This document shows, one piece after another, positions 36,455-46,042 of a stretch of 64,000 nucleotides of DNA. The DNA is from an uncultured Bacteroidales bacterium (GTDB taxonomy: Bacteria > Bacteroidota > Bacteroidia > Bacteroidales > UBA932). Where the stretch lies: assembly GCA_947588835.1 (NCBI GenBank), contig CANPZS010000001.1, positions 48,558 through 112,557 of the forward strand, given 5' to 3'. The first letter of the stretch is position 1, and the number at the start of each line of letters is the position of its first letter. A model generated the notes under the pieces. It was not told the origin of the DNA. It saw nothing but the letters and a program-made list of their open reading frames with translations, and did no database searches. Position numbers and translations under genes: made by a program.

Positions 36455-37474
36455 ATGCCTGTATTGAAAAAAAACGCCGGTGTCCTTATCAAGGAATACC
36501 TGTTGCTTACTCTCGGCCTGATGCTGTATGTGACCGGGTGGTCTGTTTTCCTGATGCCCAACAACCTCGTCGGAGGAGGTGTCACGGGCATAAGTTCCAT
36601 TATCCAGTATGCTACCGGAGGGACCATAAAGATAGGCACCACCTATTTCGTGCTCAATTCAATCCTGCTTGTGCTTGCATTTCTGCTGCTCGGAAAGGGG
36701 TCCGGAGGGAAGACCATCTACGCCATAATACTTGCTTCGGTCGGACTCGACTTTCTGCAGGCCGCCATTCCTCCGGAAATCATCGTCAACATGGCTTTGA
36801 AGAACGGCAAGCTCATGTCCACCATAATGGGCGGCATAATGGCCGGCCTGGGAATAGGAATGTCCATGTCTCAGGGAGGCAGTACGGGCGGCACTGACAT
36901 AGTGGCCCTGATAATAAACAAATATTACAACGTGTCCCCCGGCAGGACCATTCTGCTGATCGACGTGGTTGTGATCTGTTCGTCCATATTCGTCCCGTCC
37001 GTCGTCAAGGACGTGGATCCGGAAACGGGCCTCGCGATTCTAAATGCCGCCGGCGAGCAGATGACGCACCTGATGCCTTTCCCGGAAAAGGTTACGACGG
37101 TGGTTTACGGTCTCATTCTCGTCACGGTGAACAGCTATGTGGTGGATTTGTATCTTTCCGGCTCGAAACAATCGGTGCAGCTTTTCATCCTTTCCCGCAG
37201 ATATGCTGAAATAGCGGACGCCATTACGCACGACCTTCACCGGGGCGTCACGGTGCTCGACGGCAAGGGATGGTATACCCAGCAGTCTTCCGAAGTCCTC
37301 ATGGTCATTATCCGCAAGTCTGATCTGAACATTATGCTCAGATATATAAAGGCCATAGATCCGGATGTCTTTCTGTCCGTTTCATCGGTAAGCGGAGTCT
37401 ATGGCAAGGGCTTTGACTCCATAAAAGGAAAATCTCCGGCGGACAAAGGCGATAAAAAACAGATAGAAACTTAA
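36455..37474 (+). CDS. YitT family membrane protein (second of two)
   Basis: 339 residues, paralogous to the gene before it (LMPNNLVGGGVTGISSIIQY; SQGGSTGGTDIVALIINKYY; DUF2179 domain from about 240). It differs by an about 25-residue loop (VKDVDPETGLAILNAAGEQM) between transmembrane segments. The tandem order suggests a heteromeric complex or simple duplication. It ends before a strong terminator. Confidence 0.9.
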   Translation: MPVLKKNAGVLIKEYLLLTLGLMLYVTGWSVFLMPNNLVGGGVTGISSIIQYATGGTIKIGTTYFVLNSILLVLAFLLLGKGSGGKTIYAIILASVGLDFLQAAIPPEIIVNMALKNGKLMSTIMGGIMAGLGIGMSMSQGGSTGGTDIVALIINKYYNVSPGRTILLIDVVVICSSIFVPSVVKDVDPETGLAILNAAGEQMTHLMPFPEKVTTVVYGLILVTVNSYVVDLYLSGSKQSVQLFILSRRYAEIADAITHDLHRGVTVLDGKGWYTQQSSEVLMVIIRKSDLNIMLRYIKAIDPDVFLSVSSVSGVYGKGFDSIKGKSPADKGDKKQIET

Positions 37475-37499
37475 AGAAACAGAAATATTTGCATGTCCG

Positions 37500-37534
37500 G
37501 CCTCCTGAAGATTATGCTTCGGGAGGCTTTTTTG
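37500..37534 (+). terminator. Rho-independent terminator after the YitT pair
   Basis: GCCTCCTGAAG (37500-37510) pairs with CTTCGGGAGGC (37517-37527), followed by TTTTTTG. It also separates the leuS-yitT unit from the AraC gene. Confidence 0.85.
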
Positions 37535-37568
37535 TTATTTTTAGCGTCGAAACCAAAATAGATTTTCA

Positions 37569-38630
37569 ATGCTCTATCTGACTGTTTTTCTGTCTGTCGC
37601 CGTATTGACGGCCTTGGTATGTGATTCAATAGGGTTCTGCAGAGGTGACAAGACGGCGTGGCGGAAGACGGCCTTGCTGTCCGAAGCATGTCTTGCGGCG
37701 GTGCTGCTGTCGGAAATACTGTATCCGGAACACATTTCGTTTCAGGGCCTTGCATTTGACGTGAGCATGTCTTCCATAGTCCTGCTTTCTTACCCGTCGG
37801 ATGACGGCAGGGCGCGCAGTTTTGCTTATCCCGTGGCCGCCGCGGTCATAGCGCTGCTGTCGGCATGGCTCCGGATTTTGTCCGCGGTCGGCGTATTTTT
37901 CATTCAGATTCTGCTTATGATCGTCTATATCGCCGTTTTTACGGTGAAGACGGTATCGGATGCCATTTCAGACGGCCATACGGGCGGATCCGGTGCTTCG
38001 GCGCAGTCAGTATTGTTTATGAGGCCGATGCTGCTGGGTTCCGTGCTGTGGGTCGCCGTATTGTCGGCGCTGTCTCCCGGTCTCTGTGCCGCTGTCGGCG
38101 CCGTTCTGCTATTCCTGTCCGCGGCCCAGCATGCGGTTTTCCGTGTCGGCGTGCTTTCCGGCCGTCCGGCGTATCCGTTCCGCATCCCCGGAGGGGGCTT
38201 TGCGGATGAACGGCAGGCCCGGTCTTCCGGCGCCGTCCCGAAGGATGACCCCATGGGCAGGGAACTGTATGAACGTGCCTGCCGCTATATGGAGGACAAT
38301 CGGCCGTATCTTGTGCCGTCATTCCGTCTCGATGATCTGGCCATGGCTCTGTATACGAACAAATTGTATCTGTCAAGGGCCATAAACAATTTCTCCGAAA
38401 AGAATTTCAGGCAGTTCGTGAATTATTACAGGATAACGTATTCCATGAAGCTGTACGAGGACAACAAAAGGCTGAAGGTCGTAGATATGGCGGAACTGTC
38501 AGGATTCAACAGCGTGGTGTCGTACAATATGGCCTTCAAGTTGGTAATGAACCTGACTCCGAGCGAATGGAGGTCGCAATGCCGTCACGGGCCGGCGGCT
38601 TCCCAGTCTTCTTCCGCTGACGGAACCTGA
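37569..38630 (+). CDS. AraC-family regulator with N-terminal membrane domain
   Basis: 353 residues. About the first 200 hold six hydrophobic helices; the C-terminal about 110 form an AraC/XylS double HTH (YLVPSFRLDDLAMALYTNKL, then LSRAINNFSEKNFRQFVNYY, then VVDMAELSGFNSVVSYNMAF and NLTPSEWR). This architecture recurs in Bacteroidota. The last 46 bp overlap the convergent pseudouridine synthase gene. The inducing signal is unknown. Confidence 0.85.
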   Translation: MLYLTVFLSVAVLTALVCDSIGFCRGDKTAWRKTALLSEACLAAVLLSEILYPEHISFQGLAFDVSMSSIVLLSYPSDDGRARSFAYPVAAAVIALLSAWLRILSAVGVFFIQILLMIVYIAVFTVKTVSDAISDGHTGGSGASAQSVLFMRPMLLGSVLWVAVLSALSPGLCAAVGAVLLFLSAAQHAVFRVGVLSGRPAYPFRIPGGGFADERQARSSGAVPKDDPMGRELYERACRYMEDNRPYLVPSFRLDDLAMALYTNKLYLSRAINNFSEKNFRQFVNYYRITYSMKLYEDNKRLKVVDMAELSGFNSVVSYNMAFKLVMNLTPSEWRSQCRHGPAASQSSSADGT

Positions 38631-39310
38631 GACAGGAGGGGCTCCACGCCTTTCCATGACGGGGGAGCCGGGGCCGTGACGGTTATTCCGGTCTTTTTGA
38701 CAGGATGTTCGAAAGAGATGCGGTATGAATGCAGGCAGATGCCGCCGTCGGCGTTCGATCTCGGGGCGCCGTATTTCAGGTCTCCCTTTATCGGGCAACC
38801 GATGTGCGACAGCTGGCAGCGTATCTGGTGGTGGCGTCCGGTAAGAAGCCGCACTGCCAGCAGATGGTAGCGATCCGTATGCCCCGCGTAAGAGTATCTG
38901 AGCACGGCCTCTTTCCCGTCAGGGTGTCTTCCGGCGTCTGAGACGACGAACGACTTGTTCATCTTTTCGTTCCTTACGAGCGTGTCCCTCAGTTCTCCGC
39001 GCCTCTCCGGAGGAGCCGCGCAGCAAAGTGCAAGATAGGTTTTCTTCACCGTGCCGTCCCTGAACATTCCGGCGAGTCTTTCCAGGGCCTTGGACGTCTT
39101 GGCGAACATTACGATCCCGCTCACCGGACGGTCGAGCCTGTGCGGCAGCCCGATGAACACTTTCCCCGGTTTGCCGTCCCGCATGGCAATGAAGGCTTTC
39201 AGGGTTTCCGCCAGCGGTTCGTCCCCGCTTCTGTCCCCCTGTACGATTTCACCGCAGCGTTTGTTCAATATCAATATGTGATTGTCTTCGTAGAGGATTC
39301 TTTTCTGCAT
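38585..39310 (-). CDS. RluA-family pseudouridine synthase
   Basis: Isomerises uridine to pseudouridine in rRNA or tRNA. The start chosen is MQKRILYEDNHILILNKRCG (39310), which fits the family. In-frame ATGs at 39349 and 39364 also follow the promoter, whereas the one at 39382 lies inside the -7 box. The catalytic Asp is in LPHRLDRPVSGIV, and TGRHHQIRCQLSHIGCPIKG is the second signature. No S4 domain, so it is a short RluA/TruC-type enzyme; the exact target is not known. Confidence 0.87.
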   Translation of the reverse strand: MQKRILYEDNHILILNKRCGEIVQGDRSGDEPLAETLKAFIAMRDGKPGKVFIGLPHRLDRPVSGIVMFAKTSKALERLAGMFRDGTVKKTYLALCCAAPPERRGELRDTLVRNEKMNKSFVVSDAGRHPDGKEAVLRYSYAGHTDRYHLLAVRLLTGRHHQIRCQLSHIGCPIKGDLKYGAPRSNADGGICLHSYRISFEHPVKKTGITVTAPAPPSWKGVEPLLSQVPSAEEDWEAAGP

Positions 39311-39379
39311 GTCAGCATATTCCCCGTCCGACAGTTTTCTGTATTCCATCTGCCAAAATGTCATAAATTCGGAATGGCA

Positions 39380-39387
39380 CAAAGTTA
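39380..39387 (-). promoter_or_regulatory. -7 box TAACTTTG of the pseudouridine synthase gene
   Basis: Minus-strand TAACTTTG followed by TG. It excludes the longest candidate start (39382). Confidence 0.55.
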
Positions 39388-39396
39388 GTAAAAGGA

Positions 39397-39407
39397 TATT
39401 GCAAATT
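39397..39407 (+). promoter_or_regulatory. dnaK: 11-mer shared by the dnaK and htpG upstream regions (dnaK copy)
   Basis: TATTGCAAATT occurs 34 bp upstream of the dnaK ATG and again 30 bp upstream of the htpG ATG (53865-53875). It may be part of a heat-shock-type promoter or operator. This is only a shared 11-mer in AT-rich DNA, so chance cannot be excluded. Confidence 0.35.
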
Positions 39408-39430
39408 TGAAAAAAACAGGAGATAATAAT

Positions 39431-41317
39431 ATGGGAAAAATTATCGGAATCGATTTGGGAACCACGAATTCATGCGTGGCTGTGATGGAAGGCAACCAGC
39501 CTACCGTAATCATCAACAATGAGGGCCAGCGGACTACACCTTCCGTCGTAGCTTTCACTGAAGGCGGCGAAAGGAAGATTGGCAATCCGGCCAAGCGTCA
39601 GGCCATCACGAATCCTCACAATACCGTGTTCTCCATAAAGAGGTTCATGGGCGAGACCTATGATCGTGTAGGCACGGAGATCGGAAGGGTGCCCTACAAG
39701 GTCGTGAAAGGCGACAACAATACGCCGCGTGTGGACATAAACGGCAAATTGTATTCTCCCCAGGAGATCTCGGCGATGATATTGCAGAAGATGAAAAAGA
39801 CTGCGGAAGACTATCTGAGACAGGATGTCACCGAAGCCGTCATCACCGTGCCTGCATATTTCTCCGACTCGCAGCGCCAGGCTACCAAGGAAGCCGGCAA
39901 GATCGCCGGGCTTGATGTCAAAAGGATCATCAATGAACCTACGGCGGCCGCGCTCGCATACGGCCTTGACAAGCGCAACAAAGACATGAAGGTGGCCGTA
40001 TATGACCTCGGAGGCGGCACTTTCGATATTTCAATCCTCGAACTGGGCGGCGGCGTATTCGAAGTGAAGGCGACCAACGGCGACACCCATCTCGGAGGCG
40101 ATGATTTCGATCAGGTCATCATAGACTGGCTTGCTTCCGAATTCGCCGCGGAGAACGGAGGGATCGACCTCAAGAAGGACCCTATGGCTCTTCAGCGTCT
40201 CAAGGAGGCTGCCGAGAAAGCCAAGATAGAGCTTTCCAGCCAGACTTCCGCGGATATCAATCTGCCTTACATCATGCCTGTGGACGGAGTGCCCAAGCAT
40301 CTCGTAAAATCCTTGAGCCGTTCGAAATTCGAGCAGCTTGCCGACAGCCTCTTCCAGAGGACTATCGAGCCTTGCCGCCAGGCGCTTTCCGATGCCCATA
40401 TGAAGGCTTCGGACATAGACGAAGTGCTGCTCGTCGGCGGTTCCACCCGAATTCCTTATGTACAGGAGCTCGTGAAGAATTTCTTCGGCAAGGAGCCCAA
40501 CAGGAGCGTGAATCCGGACGAGGTGGTGGCCATAGGCGCATCCATTCAGGGCGGAGTCCTCGCGGGTGACGTCAAGGACGTGCTTCTGCTGGACGTGACG
40601 CCTCTTTCTCTCGGAATAGAGACTCTCGGCGGAGTCATGACGAGGCTCATAGAGTCCAACACCACCATCCCGGCGCACAAGTCGCAGGTATTCTCCACCG
40701 CGGTGGACAACCAGCCTTCGGTAGAGATACACGTACTGCAGGGAGAGCGCTCCATGGCGCGTGACAACAAGGAGATAGGACGTTTCCATCTGGACGGCAT
40801 AGCTCCCGCTCCGAGGGGAATACCTCAGATAGAGGTCACGTTCGACATAGACGCCAACGGCATACTCAACGTATCCGCCAAGGACAAGGCCACCGGCAAG
40901 GAACAGAATATCCGCATAGAGGCTTCTTCGGGCCTTTCCGAAGAGGAGATCCAGAGGATGCGCGACGAGGCCAAGGCCAACGAGGCGGCGGACAAGGCCG
41001 AGAAGGAGAGGGTGGACAAGATCAACAACGCCGATGCGCTCTGCTTCCAGTCCGAAAAGAACCTCAAGGACTACGGGGACAAGATTCCGGCCGATAAGAA
41101 GGGCGAGATTGAGAATAACGTCAATCTGCTCAAGGAGGCCGTCAAGAGTCAGAATCTGTCGGACATAGACAGGTACAGCGAGGCTCTTACGAAGGCATGG
41201 AACGAGGCTTCCCAATATATGTACCAGCAGCAGGGTCCTCAGCAGCAAGGCCCTCAGGGCGGCCCCGGACAGCAGGGTCCCGACGGAGGCGGCGATCAGT
41301 CTCCGGACGAGCAATAA
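39431..41317 (+). CDS. dnaK: Chaperone protein DnaK (Hsp70)
   Basis: ATP-dependent chaperone. The start chosen is [20 protein letters not shown]; an earlier in-frame ATG at 39407 is close to the promoter and adds non-family residues. The 628 residues include the ATPase domain ([36 protein letters not shown]), the peptide-binding domain and a Gln/Gly-rich C-terminus. No dnaJ or grpE next to it. It ends at a strong terminator. Confidence 0.97.
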   Translation: MGKIIGIDLGTTNSCVAVMEGNQPTVIINNEGQRTTPSVVAFTEGGERKIGNPAKRQAITNPHNTVFSIKRFMGETYDRVGTEIGRVPYKVVKGDNNTPRVDINGKLYSPQEISAMILQKMKKTAEDYLRQDVTEAVITVPAYFSDSQRQATKEAGKIAGLDVKRIINEPTAAALAYGLDKRNKDMKVAVYDLGGGTFDISILELGGGVFEVKATNGDTHLGGDDFDQVIIDWLASEFAAENGGIDLKKDPMALQRLKEAAEKAKIELSSQTSADINLPYIMPVDGVPKHLVKSLSRSKFEQLADSLFQRTIEPCRQALSDAHMKASDIDEVLLVGGSTRIPYVQELVKNFFGKEPNRSVNPDEVVAIGASIQGGVLAGDVKDVLLLDVTPLSLGIETLGGVMTRLIESNTTIPAHKSQVFSTAVDNQPSVEIHVLQGERSMARDNKEIGRFHLDGIAPAPRGIPQIEVTFDIDANGILNVSAKDKATGKEQNIRIEASSGLSEEEIQRMRDEAKANEAADKAEKERVDKINNADALCFQSEKNLKDYGDKIPADKKGEIENNVNLLKEAVKSQNLSDIDRYSEALTKAWNEASQYMYQQQGPQQQGPQGGPGQQGPDGGGDQSPDEQ

Positions 41318-41329
41318 TGCTGTGATATT

Positions 41330-41363
41330 GAAAAGCCCCGGGGAACGGTCTCCGGGGCTTTTC
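41330..41363. terminator. Bidirectional terminator between dnaK and the RelA-like gene
   Basis: GAAAAGCCCCGG (41330-41341) and CCGGGGCTTTTC (41352-41363) form a perfect 12-bp stem with a 10-nt loop, with a T-tract on both strands. It serves the two converging genes. Confidence 0.88.
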
Positions 41364-41417
41364 ATATATATGACCTGCAATCCGACGTGCGCCTATCCGG
41401 CGCCATCAGAGGCGCAT

Positions 41418-43562
41418 CTACAGCCTTGACACTTTCAGTACGTTTTTGAGTATTTTCAGCTGCGATACGATTTTGTCGAGCTCCATGTTGGAAGGGATGT
41501 ATATCTTGACGGAAACTTCGTAGGTGCCCGCCCTTCTGTTTTCATTTACGTTGAAGGAGCGGATGGACGCCTTGAATGAATTGATTACTTCCATCATGCG
41601 GTTCAGGACGGGCCCGTCGAGGGCGGCGGTTATGCGCAGCGTCACCTGGAACGAACCAGCGGACGGGCTGTCAGCCCAGCGCACTTTCTGTATCCTGTAG
41701 GGATAGGCGTCGATGAGACGGGCTGCATTAGGGCAGGACATGCGGTGTATCTTTATGCCGTCGGCCCTGGTGACGAAGCCGAAGACCTCGTCGCCGTATA
41801 CGGGATTGCAGCATTTGGCCATTTTATAGTCGAGTCCCTTCAGATCCTTCGCGTTGAGCACGAGGATGTCGTCTCCGGACTGCCGGCCCGGGAGCTGCCT
41901 GTCCTGCTGTGCAGCCGCGGCCTTTGCGGTGTCGGCGGATTCGGGCGTCCTTTCGTTTTCCGACAGTATGAATTCTTTTATCTCGTTTATGTCCACCGTT
42001 TCGTCCCAAATGGCGGCAAAAAGTCCCGACAGCGTCTGGAAATGACGCCTTTTCATGAATTCGGCCACCATTTCGTCGGGAAATGACAGTTTCCAGTTTT
42101 TGAGACGGCGTTCGACGAGTTCCTTGCCCTGGGCCGCTTTCTTGAATTCCGCTTCGTTGAGGAGCTGTTTTATTTTGGACTTTGCCTTGGACGTGACCAC
42201 ATAGTTTATCCAGTCCGGGGCCGGCCTGCGGTTTTTCCCCGTCAATATTTCAACTACGTCGCCTGTGCTGAGCTTTTCCTTTATGGGCACGGGCTTCCCG
42301 TTTACCTTGCCTCCGCTGCAGTGCGCGCCTATGTTTGTATGTATGTTGAACGCGAAGTCAAGCACGGAAGCTCCTTCCGGCAGGATGCGAAGCTCCCCGG
42401 TGGGAGTGAACGCGAATATTTCCTTTACCGGAGGACGGGGCAGTTCTTCGGGATTGCCGGCTCCGGGATGTTCGAGGGCATATCGGACGGACGCGAGCCA
42501 TTTGTCCATCGCCTTTTCGTGCCGGATGCCCTTGTACGACCAGTGCGACGCGAAGCCGTTTTCCGCTATTTCGTCCATGCGGGAGGTCCTGATCTGCACT
42601 TCAAGGTAGCTGCCGTTTTTGTTCTTGACGGTAATGTGCAGGGATTCGTAACCGTTGGGCTTGGGATTGGTCAGCCAGTCGCGCAGTCTCGGGAGGTCTA
42701 TCTCGTATTCTTCCGTCACGTAGCCGTAGACTTTCCAGCACAGGTCGAGTTCTTCCTTTCTGTCTCCGTGGCAGTCTATTATAAAGCGTATCGCAAATAC
42801 GTCATATACTCCTTCGAACGGAACTTTCTGCTTTTGCATTTTCATCCAGATGGAGTAGGCGGCTTTGGTGCGTATCTTGAGCTTGTATTTTATGCCGGCC
42901 TCGGAAAGCTTGTGCTCGAGCGGGCGGATGAATTCTTCCGTGAGGATTTCCCTGTCCTTTTCCGTGGCTTTCAGCTTGTTGGTGATCAGGCGGTACTGCT
43001 CCGGCTCCACCTGTTTGAGCCAGATGTCCTCCAGTTCGCGCTTCATGTTGTATAGCCCGAGCTGGTGGGCGAGCGGAATGTAGAGCATCATCGTCTCCAG
43101 CACTTTCCTCTCGCGGGACGACTTGGGGATCAGATTGAGATTGCGCATCACTTCGAGCCTGTCGGCGAGTTTTATGACGGTGACGCGCGGATCCCTTGAA
43201 TATTGTATTATGAGTTTTTTGTAATTCTCCGCTTCGAGCCTGGTGTCCTTGGGCTTTATGGTGGAAATGAGGTTGAGCCCTTCAACCATGGTATAGACGC
43301 TCTCGTCGCACCCAAGATGGCGTATGTCGAGGTCTCCGTGCTTTCTGGTGGCTTCGTGCAGGAACACTGCGGCCACGCATTCCGGCGGCAGGCCTATTTC
43401 GTCGCATACGATTTCGGCTACGCCGAGGGGATGTTCGATGAACGGATGCCCGTTGCCCCGTGTTTCGTCCTTGAGCGCTTCCGCGGCAAAGTCATAGGCT
43501 TTCTTTATCAGTTCCCGTCCTTTGTCGTCGTATTTTGTAAATTTTTTTTCTATAGGATGCAT
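41418..43562 (-). CDS. relA: RelA/SpoT homologue with degenerate HD (hydrolase) motif
   Basis: Long RSH protein of the (p)ppGpp stringent response, 714 residues. The N-terminal HD domain has lost its signature: HDxxED is H69-E70-A-T-R73-K74, so hydrolase activity is unlikely. The synthetase domain looks intact (YDVFAIRFIIDCHGD, NPKPNGYESLHITV, EVQIRTSRMDEIAENG). TGS (IFAFTPTGELRILPEGASVL, about residues 395-455) and a C-terminal ACT domain (about 630-714) follow. It is therefore likely a monofunctional synthetase, presumably paired with a bifunctional Rel elsewhere. Confidence 0.88.
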   Translation of the reverse strand: MHPIEKKFTKYDDKGRELIKKAYDFAAEALKDETRGNGHPFIEHPLGVAEIVCDEIGLPPECVAAVFLHEATRKHGDLDIRHLGCDESVYTMVEGLNLISTIKPKDTRLEAENYKKLIIQYSRDPRVTVIKLADRLEVMRNLNLIPKSSRERKVLETMMLYIPLAHQLGLYNMKRELEDIWLKQVEPEQYRLITNKLKATEKDREILTEEFIRPLEHKLSEAGIKYKLKIRTKAAYSIWMKMQKQKVPFEGVYDVFAIRFIIDCHGDRKEELDLCWKVYGYVTEEYEIDLPRLRDWLTNPKPNGYESLHITVKNKNGSYLEVQIRTSRMDEIAENGFASHWSYKGIRHEKAMDKWLASVRYALEHPGAGNPEELPRPPVKEIFAFTPTGELRILPEGASVLDFAFNIHTNIGAHCSGGKVNGKPVPIKEKLSTGDVVEILTGKNRRPAPDWINYVVTSKAKSKIKQLLNEAEFKKAAQGKELVERRLKNWKLSFPDEMVAEFMKRRHFQTLSGLFAAIWDETVDINEIKEFILSENERTPESADTAKAAAAQQDRQLPGRQSGDDILVLNAKDLKGLDYKMAKCCNPVYGDEVFGFVTRADGIKIHRMSCPNAARLIDAYPYRIQKVRWADSPSAGSFQVTLRITAALDGPVLNRMMEVINSFKASIRSFNVNENRRAGTYEVSVKIYIPSNMELDKIVSQLKILKNVLKVSRL

Positions 43563-43583
43563 GGCATATGATCGTCACGGTTT

Positions 43584-43591
43584 CAAAAATA
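43584..43591 (-). promoter_or_regulatory. relA: -7 box TATTTTTG of the RelA-like gene
   Basis: Minus-strand TATTTTTG, 22 bp upstream of the ATG at 43562. Confidence 0.55.
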
Positions 43592-43629
43592 CTAAAAATT
43601 AACCGTCCCGGCAACAATCGTCCGGCGGT

Positions 43630-45861
43630 CTAATTTTCTTTCCAGACTTTGAGATATTCTTCGAGAGCCCACATTTCGTCGCGGTAGCGCGCTGCCGCGT
43701 TGAAATCCAGCTCCGCTGCGGCTTTCTGCATTTTGCGCTTGGATTCCATGGCCGCCTTTTCCACCTGTTCCCTCGACATGGCCCGGATGACGGGGTCTTG
43801 CAGCACTGCAGCGAGATCCGCACTGATGTATCCGTCGACGAAGGCCGAATTGCGTTCTCGTTTCGAATCGTGGCCGAGCCCCACCGATATGCTTCCCTTG
43901 CCGAGGTCGCTCGGATTCGGTATGTAGGTAGGGTCCGATACGGAATCTGCGGCGCTTACCCGGCCGCTGACGCCGTTGCGCAGCCGCGGGTTCATTTCTT
44001 TCCCGTTCCGGGCGCTTCCGGCAATGAGGAATCCGCTGTCGTGCGAAGTGTCTTCGGCGTCCTGTGCGAGCTCGTTTATGAGGACGTTGTGGCGCACTTC
44101 CACCTGCTTCGGGACGATGCCGTGCAATTTGTTGTATTCCTGCTGTTTCGCCCGCCGTCTGTCGGTCTCGTAGATGGTGGCCCGCATGGACTGGGTAACG
44201 GTGTCGGCGTACATTATGACGAGGCCGTTCACGTTGCGCGCGGCGCGTCCGGCCGTCTGCGTCAGCGACCGCTCCGACCGCAGGAATCCTTCTTTGTCGG
44301 CGTCGAGTATGGCTACGAGGGATACCGTAGGTATGTCCAGGCCTTCCCGCAGGAGGTTTACGCCGACGAGTACGTCGAACAGTCCGTTTTTGAAATCTTC
44401 GATTATCTCCACCCTTTCGGCGGTGTCCACGTCCGAATGGATGTATCTGCAGCGCACTCCCACCTTTTGAAAATAGGCGTCGAGCTCTTCCGCCATCCTT
44501 TTGGTAAGGGTGGTGACAAGTGTCCGCTCATCATTGTCGGCCCGTTTCCGTATTTCTTCCAGAAGGTCGTCGACCTGGTTTTTCGTGGGCCTTACTTCTA
44601 TGGGCGGGTCGAGCAGGCCCGTCGGGCGCACAATCTGCTCCACCACCAGGCCTCCGGATTTCTCGAGTTCGTAGTCCGAAGGAGTGGCGCTCACGTATAC
44701 CGTCTGGCCGGTGATCGATTCGAATTCGTCGAATGTCAGGGGCCTGTTGTCGGCTGCGGCGGGCAGCCTGAATCCGTATTCGATGAGTATCGATTTGCGG
44801 GAATGGTCTCCTCCGTACATGGCCCTTATCTGCGGCAGCGTCACGTGGCTTTCGTCGATGAATGTGATGAAGTCGTCCGGGAAATAGTCTATCAGGCAGA
44901 ATGGCCTCTGGCCGGGACTGCGGCCGTCGAAATATCTCGAGTAGTTTTCCACTCCCGGACAATAGCCCATTTCCTTTATCATCTCCATGTCATATTCCAC
45001 TCTCTGTTTCAGCCTCTTGGCCTCGAGGAACCTGCCTGCGGACTCGAAATGCTCCATCTGTCTTACGAGATCGTCCTGAATCTGGCTCACCGCCATGGCG
45101 CCCCGCTCTTTGCTCGTCACGAAGTTCTTGGCGGGATAAAGCTCTATCCTGTCAAGGCGTTCGAACGCCGCGCCCGTCACCGGATCGATGAGGCTTATGT
45201 CATCCACTTCGTCCCCGAAGAATTCTATCCTTGCGGCATAGTCCGCGCCTCCGAGAAATATGTCCACGGTGTCTCCTCTCACCCTGAAGGAGCCCCTTTT
45301 GAATTCGTTTTCCGTGCGGTAGTAAAGCGCATCCACGATGCGGTACAGGAGCCTTGTCATGGACATGCGGTCGCCTTTGCAGACCGTCACGGTCTGGTCG
45401 TGGAAATCGTCCGGGTTGCCTATGCCGTATAGACATGACACGCTTGACACAACTATTACGTCCCTTCTGCCGGACATCAGGGCCGAAGCCGCGCTGACCC
45501 TGAGCTCGTCTATTTTGTCGTTGATGCTCAGGTCTTTTTCGATATAGGTGTCCGTGGACGGGATATAGGCTTCAGGCTGGTAGTAGTCGTAATACGATAC
45601 GAAATATTCGACCGCGTTCGAAGGAAAGAACGATTTGAATTCGCCGTACAGCTGCGCGGCGAGAGTCTTGTTGTGGCTCAGTATGAGCGCAGGCCGCTGG
45701 AGCCGTTCTATGACGTTGGCCATCGTGAACGTCTTGCCAGATCCGGTCACTCCGAGGAGCGTGACGTCCTTGACCCCGCCGTTCAGGGCGGAGCACAGGC
45801 CGTCGATGGCCTCAGGCTGGTCCCCGGAAGGCTTGTATGATGATTCGAGCTTGAATTTCAT
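43630..45861 (-). CDS. uvrB: Excinuclease ABC subunit B, long linker before the UVR domain
   Basis: Helicase-like damage-verification subunit of nucleotide excision repair. The start is [19 protein letters not shown] (45861); a TTG further upstream (45882) is excluded by the -7 box. Walker A GVTGSGKT (37-44), the beta-hairpin [18 protein letters not shown], and motif [11 protein letters not shown] are present. 743 residues is longer than usual (about 670): an about 70-100-residue unstructured insertion ([20 protein letters not shown] to [14 protein letters not shown]) precedes the C-terminal UVR helix pair [20 protein letters not shown]. Confidence 0.95.
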   Translation of the reverse strand: MKFKLESSYKPSGDQPEAIDGLCSALNGGVKDVTLLGVTGSGKTFTMANVIERLQRPALILSHNKTLAAQLYGEFKSFFPSNAVEYFVSYYDYYQPEAYIPSTDTYIEKDLSINDKIDELRVSAASALMSGRRDVIVVSSVSCLYGIGNPDDFHDQTVTVCKGDRMSMTRLLYRIVDALYYRTENEFKRGSFRVRGDTVDIFLGGADYAARIEFFGDEVDDISLIDPVTGAAFERLDRIELYPAKNFVTSKERGAMAVSQIQDDLVRQMEHFESAGRFLEAKRLKQRVEYDMEMIKEMGYCPGVENYSRYFDGRSPGQRPFCLIDYFPDDFITFIDESHVTLPQIRAMYGGDHSRKSILIEYGFRLPAAADNRPLTFDEFESITGQTVYVSATPSDYELEKSGGLVVEQIVRPTGLLDPPIEVRPTKNQVDDLLEEIRKRADNDERTLVTTLTKRMAEELDAYFQKVGVRCRYIHSDVDTAERVEIIEDFKNGLFDVLVGVNLLREGLDIPTVSLVAILDADKEGFLRSERSLTQTAGRAARNVNGLVIMYADTVTQSMRATIYETDRRRAKQQEYNKLHGIVPKQVEVRHNVLINELAQDAEDTSHDSGFLIAGSARNGKEMNPRLRNGVSGRVSAADSVSDPTYIPNPSDLGKGSISVGLGHDSKRERNSAFVDGYISADLAAVLQDPVIRAMSREQVEKAAMESKRKMQKAAAELDFNAAARYRDEMWALEEYLKVWKEN

Positions 45862-45884
45862 GTTTCCGGACTTTTCTTGCAATG

Positions 45885-45892
45885 CAAATATA
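45885..45892 (-). promoter_or_regulatory. uvrB: -7 box TATATTTG of uvrB
   Basis: Minus-strand TATATTTG followed by CA, 24 bp upstream of the uvrB ATG at 45861. Confidence 0.6.
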
Positions 45893-45989
45893 ATCTTTAC
45901 GCGGCAATTTTCCTCCGCATGCAGTGCGCCCGAAACAAAGTCCCGAAAGGCGTTATGTCCGCCATATTTTTTATTATTAAAATATTTGT

Positions 45990-45997
45990 TAGATTTG
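45990..45997 (+). promoter_or_regulatory. -7 box TAGATTTG of the OmpA pair
   Basis: TAGATTTG followed by CA, 46 bp upstream of the first OmpA ATG, the longest leader among these boxes. Confidence 0.55.
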
Positions 45998-46042
45998 CAC
46001 CGTAAATATGGTTTGAATAATTAAAACCAATAATATAGTAAT

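Noticed and set aside
40031..41380. 449-codon minus-strand reading frame
   Set aside because: Antisense to dnaK, runs into the dnaK terminator; no homology features.
43798..45432. 544-codon plus-strand reading frame
   Set aside because: Fully antisense to uvrB, low-complexity translation rich in Arg/His/Val, no family resemblance. A by-product of GC-rich codon usage.
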